Shown: piece after piece, positions 47,346 through 58,200 of the stretch
How the letters are laid out: every line of letters begins with the position of its first letter
How positions within the stretch are numbered: position 1 is the first letter of the stretch
Assembly: GCA_013400115.1 (NCBI GenBank)
Contig: VXBP01005054.1
Span: 744,001 to 808,000 of the forward strand
From: Rhinopomastus cyanomelas
Taxonomy: Eukaryota; Chordata; Aves; Bucerotiformes; Rhinopomastidae
Length of the DNA stretch: 64,000 nucleotides
Reading direction: 5' to 3'
Made by a program: the position numbers and the translations under genes
Notes under the pieces: model-generated
Database searches by the model: none
The model's input: the letters and a program-made list of their open reading frames with translations, nothing else
What the model was told of the DNA's origin: nothing

Positions 47346-49152
47346 ATGCATTTCTATTTCGTGTCTGGAAGTAACAAACATTGTCTTGTCAACAGCAGCT
47401 TAGGGTATGGACATCTCATTTTTAACTCTTGTCATAGTTTCTTGCTGTTCTGGCCACAATGAACAGCTCCGTGGTATCCTGGGTACTTGCTGTAAGTGTA
47501 GCCAAGATCTGTGTCCTTTCCAAATGCAACTTGGGGGGACAATGTGTAGTAAGCACACAAAAAGCAGGAATAAGCACACACCTAGGATGTGACATCTTAC
47601 CCAGAGACCCGTTCCCCAAGGGATTGCTAGTGTTTGGATGCGAAACCACCAAAAGGAATTGTCAGTAAAGGACAGGGATGCAAGAGTGTAGGTGAATTCA
47701 GTCTTTCAACAAAAATGAAAGCAGTGCTGAGGACCACTGCCTTGCTCTGCTGCCAAATGTAACTTGGATGACAATTAGAACCGAGTTGTTGATAGTTTGT
47801 AATTTCATAATGTCTCACAACAGTTCCTGAATAGCTGCTAACTCCAGTGTCCTGACCACTTTCCAGCTCCTATAATTACTACCTGTCTTTCTTGCCCCCT
47901 TGCCTCTACACCCCTGTAGTTTCAATTAGGTAAGTCATTCTTTACTTCTCTCCAGGATAATGCATGTGCCTCTGTCCTTGCTGCAAGGGAAACCTCCAAC
48001 ACCCACTGTATTTTTAAAAGAGACATCATCTATTTTATGTTGCAGTTGTATTATCTAATCACTACTGTCATGTCAGCATACCCGATGTCCCATCCTGGGG
48101 CCGGCTGTTTTGCTGGTAGCGCTACATGCAGTTAGTTTATTAACTTCTGATATTGGGACCAAGTAAATTCTTTAGACTTGTACCATCAGTACAGCCATCA
48201 GTAGTGATGTTTGCCAGGAGGATGTTGGTTAGCTCGTTTGTACGTGGCAATACAAACACCAGACATTAGAGTCCTTAATGACTAATGTCTGGCCACTGTG
48301 AATGTTTTGTGCAGCATCTAAAAGGGCGCTGTGAAGATGCTGAAAGAGCATTTTATTACCTGGAGCTAATGGCAAACAAGAGTGCCTGGCATTGGCTGAG
48401 CTGGTTTTTGAAAGGGGTTTGGGAGCACTTCAAGCAGCCACAGTGGTGGCTGGCACTGGGACACAAGTCCCAAAGCCACAGGACTTTGGCTCTGACTGTG
48501 CATGTGGCAGCCTCAGCTGGGCTTGGGAGTGAGGGAATGTGAAGACTTCAAATGAGCGTTGTTGTTTTTCCTGATGTGCTGTGTCAGCACCACAGTAAGA
48601 CACTGACTGCAGCAGCTCTTTAGGAGTGACAGCAAAGGCACTTCTAATACTTTTTTGAGCTAAAAAAACGAGTTTCCGCTTCAGCAATGAAAGCGAGTCC
48701 TTTACCCTGCAGTGTGAGCTGGGAGTGCGTGAAGGTCGCAATTCGAATTATGCACTTCACTTGCAACAGACAAGTAGCAATAGATTTGTAGATATAAAAG
48801 AGTGATTTAACAAAGTTTGATGAGTAAATGCAGCTTTTTAACAAGATTTGGTGGCAGGGTACACTGGATTGTTTACTGCGCGGAGGACAGGCTCAGAAAA
48901 AGCTCTCAGGAGACCTTCCCGTTTAAAAGACTCTATGTGCACAGTTAATCTTAAATATTATCTTAATCAAGCTTCATTGGTTTGCATGCTACTAATCACT
49001 TACCAAATGTCTGTTGTGGCAAGGAATCTCTCAACATCTAGGAGTATCCTTGACAGTCATCCCTGTCCAAGGGGAGATCCTGGTGTGCAGCCAGCTGCCA
49101 TGCAGGAGAGCTCCAAGGGCCCTTTGGTTGACCACTGTTGATGGGGGTAAGG
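47346..49152. other. No gene recognised
   Basis: No recognised repeat. Frames up to 103 codons overlap on both strands (48285-48741). Confidence 0.5.
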
Positions 49153-49505
49153 CCATAGAATCATTCAGGCTGGAAAAGACCCTTGAGATCATCAAATCCA
49201 ACAAATAACCCTACTCTACCAAGTTCACCACTAGACAGATCTCTAAGCACCACACATCTAAATGACCTTTAAACACCTCTAGGGATGGTGACTCAACCCC
49301 CTCCCTGGGCAGCCTTCTCCAAGCCCTGACTGCTCTTTCAGTAAAAAAACTTTTCTTAATATCCAGCCTAACCCTCCCCTGGTGCAGCTTGAGGCCCTTC
49401 CCTCTTGTTCTGTCACGAATGACCTGTGCGATGAGACCAGCACCCACCTCTCTACAATGTCCTCTCAGGGTCTACCCTCAGCCTCATGTTCCTCAGATGG
49501 TTGAC
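49153..49505 (-). mobile_element. CR1 3'-end fragment, antisense
   Basis: CATAGAATCATTCAGGCTGG opens the tail. On the minus strand a frame at 49447-49211 reads GAGLIAQVIRDRTRGKGLKL, then RVRLDIKKSFFTERAV and LPREGVESPSLEVF, the ORF2 C-terminus. It is a different subfamily from the 16.4/21.7 kb tails (GAGATCATCAAATCCAAC). Confidence 0.9.
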
Positions 49506-49652
49506 TCATAGTCGTATTTACAGACCAAACTTGAACTTGAGCTTCTTGCTTAAGTCAGCCCTTGGCTATTGGACTGTGGTCTGTTTCCCCTGAATTGAGC
49601 AGGATGCAATCGCCACACCTAGAGGCGTCATTATTGCGTCCGTAGCCCAGAA

Positions 49653-49842
49653 GCAGAGAACAGCACTGGAACAGACTCCCCAGGGAGGTCATGGAGTCTC
49701 CTTCTCTGGGGACTTTCAAGGCCCGCCTGGATAAGTTCCTCTGTGATCTGTGTTAGATAGTTTTGTCCTGCTGCAACAGGGGGGTTGGACTCGATGATCT
49801 CTTGGGTCCCTTCCAACCCCTAACATCCTATGATCCTATGAA
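49653..49842 (+). mobile_element. CR1 3'-end fragment
   Basis: GCACTGGAACAGACTCCCCA, GGAGTCTCCTTCTCTGGGGA and GGTTGGACTCGATGATCTCT lead to CATCCTATGATCCTATGA, the decayed octamers. It is a sense copy with no 5' part. Confidence 0.9.
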
Positions 49843-52800
49843 CAGGAGACAAGGGCCATGTTGACGGCGGGGAGTAAAGCGCACTCTCACAGTGGACACT
49901 GGTGTTTCACAAGCCAGTCTGTTGTCAGAGCAGTGATTCTCATTGACAGGAGGATATTCCACAACTGACTTCTCTGGTTCACTGCCTTAGTATTGGCTGT
50001 AATTTGGCTCAGGACCTTACAGAACCGTGCGGTTCCCAACCTGTTGTTTGAGTGTGTTGGATGGCATAAAATCCAGTCTAGTTCAGATGTGGCACACTTA
50101 AACTTTACTTCCTCTACTTAGCTAGGATTATCCTGAGGCTGTAGATTCTTGGAAGGAGTCAGTGCAGCTACAGGAAGCTAGTGGTACAGTACTTAGGCTC
50201 GCTGTACCGCATGAACAGAAGATGTGATACAAATAAGGAATGACTGCCTGCGGTGATGGAACGAGAAACAACTGACAACAATAAATTGTCCTCAGAATCT
50301 CTTAATACTCTACCATCTGCTTAAGGAGACCTTACACTCCAGGGGTGAAACACATCCCTGGGGAAGGGGTCAGCACACAGCTTATGAATCAGAGTTGCAC
50401 ATTAACCTGATTCTTCTAGTTCATACGCAGATGTATGCGATGAGTGTTTGCTTCTCTGGCCACTGGGGAACAAATCATCACCCCTTGATGTGGGCAAGGG
50501 GAGGACCATGTTTAGGACTTTGGGTGGTTTCTGTTCTGCTTCTTTTCTTATCAAACCCCAGAAGATCCCATTATCCATTTGCTGTTCATGATCTTTCTCC
50601 TTTAAGTTCCACAGGAGAGTTGGTGAGCACCATCCTTGTCTTGCACTTCCTTTCTGAAGTGATTTGGCTCAGTCATTCACAGATTGACAGGTGCCATCTG
50701 AGGCTGTTCCTATCAGTAAGAGGAACCTTTATCTGGTACTGAGGTCTTCTGTGGACACTGGGCAGTCATCTTTTTTTTTCCTCTCATACTCCAGTGCTTG
50801 CAATGTGGGTAGAACAAGGAGTTGTGATCATTATTCATGGTTTTCAGCACTTGGAATTAAGATGTGTTTGGTTACTAGTGACTTGTGTTTATCGTGGGCT
50901 CTACACCCACTGCCTTTCCCCTTGCTTTTGCTGCTGGCCTGTGAATAACTGCCCTCACAAGGGGAGGGGATGGAACAGGCAGTGTCTGCCCTCAAGGCTC
51001 CCAACAGGTAACACACTGGCCCCACCTCTGTGCTGGTCGTTAGAACAGTTGCATGCTACACCTCTGAGTGTGGTGTGGGGAGTAGGGCATCCCTGTGCAA
51101 GGGAGAGCTGCTGGTCTGCGCCCAGCCTGTGAGAGGAGGGCTTGCATTAACTTCCTGCTCGAGCAGAGGCTACCTGTGACTGGAAAGTATCGGAGCGGCT
51201 TTTGACTGAGGATTGCCGTGGAGGGAAGAGTGGGAAATCTAACCACAAAGGATGTTCAGGGGATCACTTCTCAAGTCACATTCCCTCCAGCGTGGAGCAG
51301 AAAGGCTGGAAGAGAAACTTCAAAGGTCTGTGGTCCTGCTTCAACCTCCACATCACCAAAGAAGCAGTGTTGCTGGTGAAAACATGTTGTGGTTTGATTT
51401 TTCTATCTAATCCTTCGTCTGCAGGCACAGTGGCAAACGAGAGGCTATGCAGAGAAGGCATCGTGTAGCAGCAGCTTTTTAAATGTTTGGTTTGTTTTTT
51501 GGTTTTTTAGCTGAATTTAGCCTCCAGTTCCCCTGTTCTCTGGTTATTAAGCAGTTGTAGGCTGTTTTTATTTTATTTTAACTCCCCACTAACTGGGATG
51601 TTAATTATTTCAGCAAGAAGGAATCGGAGTGGGACAGATGGCACCACCTGCTGCTAGCGCTTTGCTCCCTGAAATGCTGCCTTGCGGGCACAGAGTCTGT
51701 TTTAGACAAGTTGAGGAGTCAGGTTTAGCTACTTTCCTGAAGTTCCTAGAGAGTAACTGTTATTCTGATTCTCCTTCCCAGTCTCTCCTGTAGGCAGTAT
51801 CTCATCCCAGCCCCCACTAGCAGACAGGATGAGACCATTTTTCCTTTAAGGCTTCATGGCATTCAGGTTCTCCTGCTATTTTTGCTTCTGCTTTCTAGCT
51901 CATGCTGCCAGCTCTGTACCTTTTTGTCTATCCCTTCCTTTCCTTGTGAGAGTATGGCTTACTACTGGTCTATACTGGCCAGTTAGGGAACAATGCCAGC
52001 ATGGGGACAACAAGCAGGAGAAAAAAGGATGTTAAAGGAACGGGTTGGAAATCACTGTGTCCCCTGGTCCTGTGAGTGTAACCTGTGTCCAGCAGAGCTA
52101 CTGATCCTGGAAAGAAGGTCAGGCTTTCGATGTGACGTTCACATGTGTGGGGCTCTCTCCCAGAGCTTACGGGTGTCCCTTCAGAAAAATTATACCCAAC
52201 AATTGTTTCATTATTTAATCAAGAGTAGAGCACACTAAGTTCTTTCAAAACCAGCTTACATATATCTAAATCCTTAGTGTACTCCACTGTGATCAAACCA
52301 CAACAAAACTCCCCAAATTCAAATAGAATCAAATGAAAATGTCTTACATGAGAGGCTCAGGGCATCCTCAGCAGTGGCAATTTGCTTTGCTGAGCTGCAG
52401 TCAGCAGAGTGACTCTGGAATTCATCTGAGTCTCTAGTCGTTGTAAGCGGTTAGATGCAAAATGAACCACTTAGTGCATCTCTCACCAAGAGCTGTGTCA
52501 AGGACTCAGGCAGACTGGAAGTCCAGAAGCAGCCATGGTTTAGCCAGCAAATGATTGGCAATGCCTCCCAAATTTACACGGGAGAAATAAGCAGTGAGAA
52601 GAAAATGAATTTTTAATAATTACAAGTGCTGACTGGCTTGGTAGTTTTTTTTTTCTCTTAATAATGGCATCTGAAGCCAGAGGGTGGTGGCATCTGAGCT
52701 TCTAAAATGTAGAGAGACATCTCTTGTTGGAAGACATACGCTTAAAAATACGGTGTTTTCTTTGCAAGAGCTAGGGAACTGGGTCTCTAAGTTCCTTTCT

Positions 52801-53493
52801 TATGGGGCATTAAAGAGAAGAGTAATTTAAGAGGGTTACGTGGTGAAGAGAACAGCAGCAGCACTTGGAAGAGAGGGCTTGCTCAAGTAAAGGACCAAGT
52901 AAAGAAATGTCATTTCTAATGTCTTTGCCATATGAGTGCAGGAGCATTTATAGAGTGACTCACCTGATCACACTCTTATCCTGAGTGCCTGCAGAAGAAC
53001 AAGATGTTGGAGAAACATAACTTTGTTTTTAAAGCAAAACAAAACCCTCTCCCTTTCCCACAAAAAAACCCAAATCCCCCAATGAATCAAAAACATCTGA
53101 GGCTGTGACAGGCAAGTTAAATATTTTTTTAAAACTCTTAAAAGCACGTCATCATCTTATTCCTGGAGGGCTTGGCTTGATGTTTTCCCTAGAACTGTTC
53201 CTAATTAGCATGATGATTGTCATTTCCCACTCTTTTAACTGCAGAAATCACCCACCTCGTGATTTCTGTCAATAACTTGGGGGGGGAGGTTCTTGACAAA
53301 TACAGCTCCTTGTGACTGGAATGATTTAAAAAACATGATACACATATATGTAAAAAGAAAGCTCAACCACATATTTATATCTCCCGTAGCTATATTTATC
53401 TTGCAGCCTTTGTAAGCAACTCTTCACTTTCCTCTATGCTAATGCTTCACAGCTGGACAGCAGGGACCTGCACGGGCAAACCACCAATATTTG
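49843..53493. other. No gene recognised
   Basis: 3.6 kb without a recognised repeat. Plus-strand frames of 115, 85 and 112 codons follow each other at 50395-51132 in different phases with no recognisable protein. A G-run lies at about 53281. The text AATAAATTGTCCTCAGAATC near 50281 faintly resembles the family C LTR end but has no supporting context. Confidence 0.45.
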
Positions 53494-53934
53494 AACCATA
53501 GAATCATAGACTGGCCAGAGTTGGAAGCGACTCCCAACGGTCCTCTAGTCCAACCACCCTGCAGTGAGCAGGGACAGCCTCAACTACAGCAGGTTGCCCA
53601 GAGCCTTGTCCAGCCTCCCCTTGAAGATCTCCAGGGATGGGGCCTCAACTCCCTCCCTGGGCAACCTGTTCCAGTGTTCAACTCCCCTCCTGCTAAAGAA
53701 CTTCTTCCTAACAGCCCATTTCAATCTGCCCTTCTCTAATGTGAAACCATTGCCCCTCATCCTATCACTCCAGGTCTTTGTAAACAGTCCCTCTCCAGCT
53801 TTCTTGTAGTCTCCTTCAGGCACTGGAAGGTTGCTGACAAGGCCCCCCTCAGAGCCATCTCCTCTCCAGGCTGAACAACCCCAGGTCCCTCAGCCTGTCC
53901 TTGTAGCAGCAGGGATCCCCTCAAAACCTCTAGT
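53494..53934 (-). mobile_element. CR1 3' end, antisense, joined to an inverted 5' piece
   Basis: The tail (CATAGAATCATAGACTGGCC) sits at the left edge. The minus-strand frame 53823-53584 reads MPEGDYKKAGEGLFTKTWSD, then RMRGNGFTLEKGRLKWAVRK, then LPREGVEAPSLEIFKG, the ORF2 C-terminal domain. It continues to about 53934 (CTCAGCCTGTCCTTGTAGCA). There the orientation flips to the sense ORF1 segment that follows. Confidence 0.9.
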
Positions 53935-54260
53935 ACAAAAAAGATGAGAAGGGTGGTGATAGTCGGTGACTCCTTTTTGAGGGGAACAGAAGGCCCCCCG
54001 TGTGTAGACCAGACCCTTCCCACAGGGAGGTCTGCTGCCTCTCAGGGGCCCAGGTTCAGGATATCACCAGGAGGATACCTGAACTCATTAAACCCACAGA
54101 TTATTATCTGTTGGTGGTGGTAAAAGATGTGATGGTGGTACAACTAGCGATGAGGCTAGTGAGCTAGATAGCAGGACCCTGAAGTTGTTTGTCACTAACT
54201 CATGCCCCAGCTACAGGTCCTTTGCTTCAAACCTCCTGTTGTAAAACCTGGTAACAACAG
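53935..54260 (+). mobile_element. CR1 ORF1 esterase-domain fragment, opposite orientation
   Basis: MRRVVIVGDSFLRGTEGPPC (53944 onward) is the signature of the SGNH-type esterase domain in avian CR1 ORF1, with the GDS serine motif intact. After a frameshift near 53997 the neighbouring frame carries on with RPDPSHREVCCLSGAQVQDI, then TRRIPELIKPTDYY. It decays after 54130. It is one of only two ORF1 traces in the window, the other being at 21.0 kb. Confidence 0.85.
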
Positions 54261-54735
54261 CAGCTCTGTTTGTTCTCACTGAGCTCAAGTTTTCACTGCA
54301 TTTTGGGTTATAGCTGCAGGCTGCTTTACTTTCCCTCATCACTCACAGACCTGGGAACCTTTTATTTCCTAGTGAATTAACAGGAGATTTGGAAAAAACC
54401 AGAGGGCAAAATGAGTTTCTGCTACCTACAGCATCAGTTGTTGCCTGTTCGGGCTGCGCTGCGTCAGTCCTATTAATGCAGATCCTCTGTAAGCTCTTGT
54501 TCCGACACGGCGTTTGCTGAATCTTGGTCCCATTGATCCAATCTAAAAATACATAGTGGTTCCTACCTGCGTAAACCTGTGACCAAAAGTGATGCTAAAA
54601 GCCCTGTTTCTGAGGGGTGCAGCAGAAAGGCTTTTTGAGTCGAATTCAAAACGCAAAGTCCACTTTTAGTAAAACTGTAAACTGGAAAAGCTCCATCCGG
54701 GGGAGGCTGCTTGATGCCTTCGTTTCCCGTTTCAG
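54261..54735. other. No gene recognised
   Basis: Rather CpG-rich toward 54450-54560 (for example TTCGGGCTGCGCTGCGTCAG). No repeat was recognised. Confidence 0.45.
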
Positions 54736-54855
54736 CTGCTGACGATGCATTTATCCGCCAAAAGCTGTCCTGCTGGTCGCACTGCTCCCAGCAGAGGGCA
54801 CTTCAGCTCTTCTTGATGGGAGCTGCAGCGAGCTGCCGGCGCGGGAGTTCTCAAG
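54736..54855 (+). other. Candidate exon (120 nt)
   Basis: A pyrimidine-rich acceptor (CCTTCGTTTCCCGTTTCAG) ends at 54735, and a donor (TCAAG then GTAACTGG) starts at 54856. The 120 bases between are GC-rich and divisible by three. One phase is open throughout and starts ADDAFIRQKLSCW. The other two phases contain stops. I recognise no protein, and splice-like signals this good do occur by chance in 64 kb. A noncoding exon is equally possible. Confidence 0.2.
54788..54801 (+). promoter_or_regulatory. CTCF-like binding motif
   Basis: CCAGCAGAGGGCAC fits the vertebrate CTCF core consensus CCANNAGRKGGCRS at all fixed positions. It lies inside the candidate exon, in a locally GC-rich patch. By eye it was the only full match found. 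Binding is inferred from sequence alone. Confidence 0.45.
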
Positions 54856-57451
54856 GTAACTGGAGTTTCAGCGGGAAGAAACAGGATCAGGGTAATCGGG
54901 ACCAAGCCACAACGCGAGACGTGGCTTTGCATCTAGATGGCTGCTGAGAAGCGAGAGGTAGACAGGGACCATTGCTTCGAAGGGAAAGGTGTGATCTCAA
55001 CAGCATGCAATGGCTGTTAGGTTGGGATTGGGTGACTTGTTCTGTGATTACATCCCAGGACTTATGTCTTCCCTCTGTTTTTAAAACAATTATCTCAGGC
55101 TCCGTGTTTTGTATTTGTGATACCTGTCCTGCTGGGACCAGGGAAGCCATTCATCACACAAAAGCCGTTCCTTGAGGAAGAACATCTCGATGAGTACTGG
55201 GCTCACAGTCTCTGTGAGAAGGTGGTGGCCATTGCTGGAGACAGCTGTTGAGGTGAGTGTGATTATTGTAGCTACCTGTAATTCTTCTTGCACATTCAAA
55301 ATATTATTTGAAAAGTGAAACTGGGGCCTTGGTGACATCAGGTTTTGTATTGCAATAGACCACCCGACCTCAATTTTTAGATGACTAGAGGAGCAGGGAG
55401 CGCCCTTAGAAGATGATGAATGTTCAAGTCACAGAACAGAGAAATGTTTGGCGAGACCTTGCTGCAATTCCTGAAAAACCTTCCTTTCCCTCTTGGCATT
55501 CCACTGCAGGCAAACCAGAGTTTTCTTTAGACTGAAACTGTAATTTCACACTTGGTTCTGAGGAAAAGTTACTTTGTCGTTGAAAAAACGGGGTTTGTCA
55601 CTGTGTGAATGATGAAAAGGGAAGATAGTGTCTTATGAAATGTAGTTTGTGCCTTAACTTGTATTTGACTACAAAAAAAGATGACAAATGGAGTTAAGGG
55701 CATCTTGATCTGCTGTGTTTGACTTGCAGTTGTCTTCTGCTGTGGACTTCAGCTTAAGTTAGGTACTGGTGCACCAGCTGCACTCTGTGAGGCAAAGCAT
55801 GGATAACACTGGGGCAGAGAAGTTGTTTCAAACTGTCGATATCGTTACCATTACTGAAGCATTTCTCTTTTTCTTCTATGACCACCATAGTCTCAAGAAG
55901 TATGACTTATCTCTATGTGAATCTGTTCTACTGAAAGAAAAAGTCCATAATGTCTGAATTTTAACAAATACTTCTTTTTGTTAAGATTAAAAAGCAAAAA
56001 TCAATTTGAATCGAATCCTTGACTTAGGCTGGACATTCCCATTTTTAAACATATCTTTTTAACATCAGAGGAGCAAAGGAAATGAAGAGCTGGATTTAGA
56101 GATGAGAAGGAGAGATATGGGTGGCAGTCCTGATACTCTTCTTTCTCAGACATGGTGGTACGAGCATTCAGGGACGGATGAAATGGGCAATAAACTTACG
56201 GGGTTTAGACTGTTCCGGTCCCATTCAGGTAAAACCCCAGGACTTTACAATGATAATTCTTACAATAGGAAACTCCATGAAATTGTGAAACGTCTTCAGT
56301 AGCCAACGCTTCAAACTCTTCCCCAAGGCCATGTAATTCTTTGGTATTTGATTTAAATGACTACAGTTAATATATCTTTGTCCTCTAACCTTTGCCAGAA
56401 AGGTCAAAATCATTTGCTAGCAAATGATAAATTCATTTTCTACCTGAGGACTCTCGGGAGTATAATGATTTCTTCAACTTACAGATCTGTTTCTGACCAG
56501 CATGGGAAAACCCTGTAAAGGATTTTACTTTCTGTCTCCTGCTGTGCCCCACGTACTAATCCACTTCTAAAGGGACTGCTCAGGAGCTGAGGAATGACTT
56601 ATGCCACTATTTAAAAATGAATCAGTAAATAATGTCATTACAGTCAGATGTATTTTCATCTCCTTCCCTTTCGATGTGCTACAGGCCCTGTCAAATGACA
56701 CCGTGTGAAAGGCCAAGACAGCAGGTTCCTGTCCTGCACCAATGACAGGTTTTCCATGCATAAACCCCACAGCTCTGAAGTCTGCTATCTTGTACCTCTG
56801 GGTTGGAAACGTCACTTCTGTTGAAGAGAAGTTGTGGTCCCTGCAGACCACATCAGATGGGCTTTTACTCTTGGCTGAAGGAAGACTAATTGGCACCAAA
56901 CCAGATGAGTTTTCAGGTCATTAGTGAGTATCCAGTGTGATTTGTAAGTTGGGCTCATGATCACTAAAGTATTTGTCTTCATTTATGAAAAGTTATGAAG
57001 TAACAATGGCAGAGTAGCCCTGCTGGAATGTATTGATGTGTCACTAGTGTGAACAGGTAGAGGACATGAGAGATGAGATGCTCTCTGGCACTGGCCCAGT
57101 GGACATTGCAGAGCAGAGGATGTTGTTGTTCTCCGAGTCTCGCCTGTCCGTGATTTCAGAAGCTGGGATCAGGGTCTTCCATGGCTCACTTTGGGTGTCA
57201 GACTTGCAGTTCCCCAGGGCAGGTTTTCTGTGTAAGGAGGACGTTCAGCACTTACTGACAATCTGGACTTGCTGGTTTTTATTGGAAATCCTTCTCCTCT
57301 GTGGCAATCTTGCTGTGCGTAGGTGTGAGAAGTGTATGGCTGCTACGAACTCATTGTTAAGTGCACAGCACTGAGTTGCTTCTCCCTGTGCAGGACACAT
57401 CTATTTTGTTCTACTCATTTTTTGCTTCTGCTGCAGTGGCTTGCTTTTGAT
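54856..57451. other. No gene recognised
   Basis: 2.6 kb of single-copy-looking sequence. The frames at 56567-56899 (minus, 110 codons) and 57066-57374 (plus, 102 codons) are not recognised. Confidence 0.45.
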
Positions 57452-57751
57452 GAGGTTACGAAGAGTCTGATGGAGAAGAACATTACGGCGTATTGGTCGA
57501 TTTTAAAGCTGAGCGGGATCTTAAAGTTTGTGATGAGTTTCCATTCTCAGTGAGAGATGATGTTGTCTGTGCCAGAGTATATGAACAGGGTTATTTGGAA
57601 TAGGCTTGATATAAAGGCCACTTTGATAGAGCATGTAATGCTGGTTGGGGTGGGGTTTAGGGTTTTTTGATTAGAAGGGGAAGTAGGGTTAGGGGATGAT
57701 GATGGCTAAGGTGAGTAGGTTGGAGGTGTTTAGGAGTAGTGCTGTTTCCAT
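57452..57751 (-). pseudogene. ND5: ND5 5' fragment (mitochondrial origin)
   Basis: NADH dehydrogenase subunit 5 start: minus-strand METALLLNTSNLLTLAIIIP from 57751. A lost base then gives a stop at codon 21, and a second shift lies near the AAAAAACCC run. From ITCSIKVAFISSLFQ the frame is open again through LFMYSGTDNIISHWEWKLIT and FKIPLSFKIDQYAV to LFVT, where it ends. About 100 of roughly 600 codons remain. The TGA in SHWEWK codes Trp only in mitochondria. Confidence 0.92.
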
Positions 57752-57823
57752 TACTTATACTTGGATTTGCACCAAGATGATTGATTCCTGAGACCAATGG
57801 ATTACTGTTATCCTTTAAAAATA
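57752..57823 (-). pseudogene. trnL2: tRNA-Leu(CUN) copy (mitochondrial origin)
   Basis: Minus strand: AAAGGATAACAGTAATCCAT, TGG, loop CTCAGGA, then CTTGGTGCAAATCCAAGT. The anticodon position reads CAG where the mitochondrial gene has TAG, and the anticodon stem has lost pairs. It abuts the ND5 start directly, as in the mitochondrial genome. Confidence 0.88.
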
Positions 57824-57824
57824 T

Positions 57825-57879
57825 GGGGCCTGAGGTTTTAGGCTCAGATGGGAGAATTCTTGCTGGTTTAACCTCCTTT
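57825..57879 (-). pseudogene. trnS1: tRNA-Ser(AGY) copy lacking its anticodon
   Basis: Minus strand: GGAGGTTAAACCAGCAAGAA, then TTCTCCCATCTGAGCCTAAA, then ACCTCAGGCCCC. The seven or so bases of the anticodon loop (containing GCT) expected between AAGAA and TTCT are missing. The D-arm-less layout and the TCTGAG...CCTCAG arm mark it as the AGY serine tRNA. The deletion rules out function. Confidence 0.87.
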
Positions 57880-57949
57880 GGTGAGTAAGAAGTGTTTAAC
57901 TTCTACTTCTAGAGTCACAGTCTAGTGTTTGGGTTCAAACTATGCTTGC
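57880..57949 (-). pseudogene. trnH: tRNA-His copy (mitochondrial origin)
   Basis: Minus strand: GCAAGCATAGTTTGAACCCA, then ACACTAGACTGTGACTCTAG with anticodon GTG intact, then AGTTAAACACTTCTTACTCA. The 5' and 3' acceptor strands pair poorly (GCAAGCA against TACTCACC), consistent with decay. Its 5' 16 bases recur at 58001-58016. Confidence 0.88.
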
Positions 57950-57958
57950 ATCAGAATG
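57934..57958. repeat. 25-bp direct repeat, left copy
   Basis: TTCAAACTATGCTTGCATCA plus GAATG covers the tRNA-His/ND4 boundary. The right copy at 58001-58025 differs by one base (G to A). Confidence 0.9.
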
Positions 57959-57962
57959 AATC

Positions 57963-57998
57963 AGGAGCTGGAAACAATGTCGAGTGATTTGTCCAAGA
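57963..57998. repeat. 36-bp filler, identical to 59340-59375
   Basis: AGGAGCTGGAAACAATGTCG followed by AGTGATTTGTCCAAGA is non-mitochondrial and lies between the two 25-bp repeats. It matches 59340-59375 base for base in the same orientation. Confidence 0.92.
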
Positions 57999-57999
57999 N
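57999..57999. other. Single N (assembly uncertainty)
   Basis: One undetermined base sits at the edge of the 36-bp filler, one base before the second 25-bp repeat begins. Confidence 0.9.
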
Positions 58000-58000
58000 A

Positions 58001-58025
58001 TTCAAACTATACTTGCATCAGAATG
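58001..58025. repeat. 25-bp direct repeat, right copy
   Basis: TTCAAACTATACTTGCATCA plus GAATG. This copy is joined to the ND4 sequence, while the left copy is joined to the rest of tRNA-His. Confidence 0.9.
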
Positions 58026-58200
58026 TTCCTGAGGTAAGTTCTGGGTTTGTGATTAGTAGTAGAGGGAGGATGTGTTTCTTACAAGTTGCCCTCGTGTACT
58101 TGTATGTTGTGGGGAGGTGATACGGGGAGGTAGGGTTCTTCGTTGGTTGTGAGTATTATGGATAGTCTGTGGGAGGTGAGGAAGAAAGAGGTTTTAGTTT
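58017..58200 (-). pseudogene. ND4: ND4 3' fragment (mitochondrial origin)
   Basis: The end of NADH dehydrogenase subunit 4. Just before tRNA-His the minus strand reads HILPLLLITNPELTSGTF and then a TGA codon (Trp in mitochondria). Upstream, TTQRRTLP matches the usual TTQRGTLP motif, but the THTREHLLM motif has decayed (TSTRGQLV), with frame changes between. Identity fades toward 58200. Confidence 0.82.

Larger units (their letters stand above)
57452..58200 (-). other. Nuclear mitochondrial DNA insertion (NUMT)
   Basis: On the minus strand the order is ND4 3' end, tRNA-His, tRNA-Ser(AGY), tRNA-Leu(CUN), ND5 5' end. This is the vertebrate mitochondrial order, with wording close to birds. Frames need the mitochondrial code: TGA is read as Trp in ISHWEWK of ND5. 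Stops, frameshifts and a lost tRNA anticodon show it no longer works and so is nuclear. About 680 bases of mitochondrial sequence plus a 67-base duplication/filler unit (57959-58025) are present. The left edge falls where ND5 identity ends after the LFVT codons. The right edge is approximate, in ND4. Confidence 0.93.

Noticed and set aside
50250..50320. Faint similarity to the family C LTR end (AATAAATTGTCCTC)
   Set aside because: Too short, and the upstream motifs shared by the two good copies are absent.
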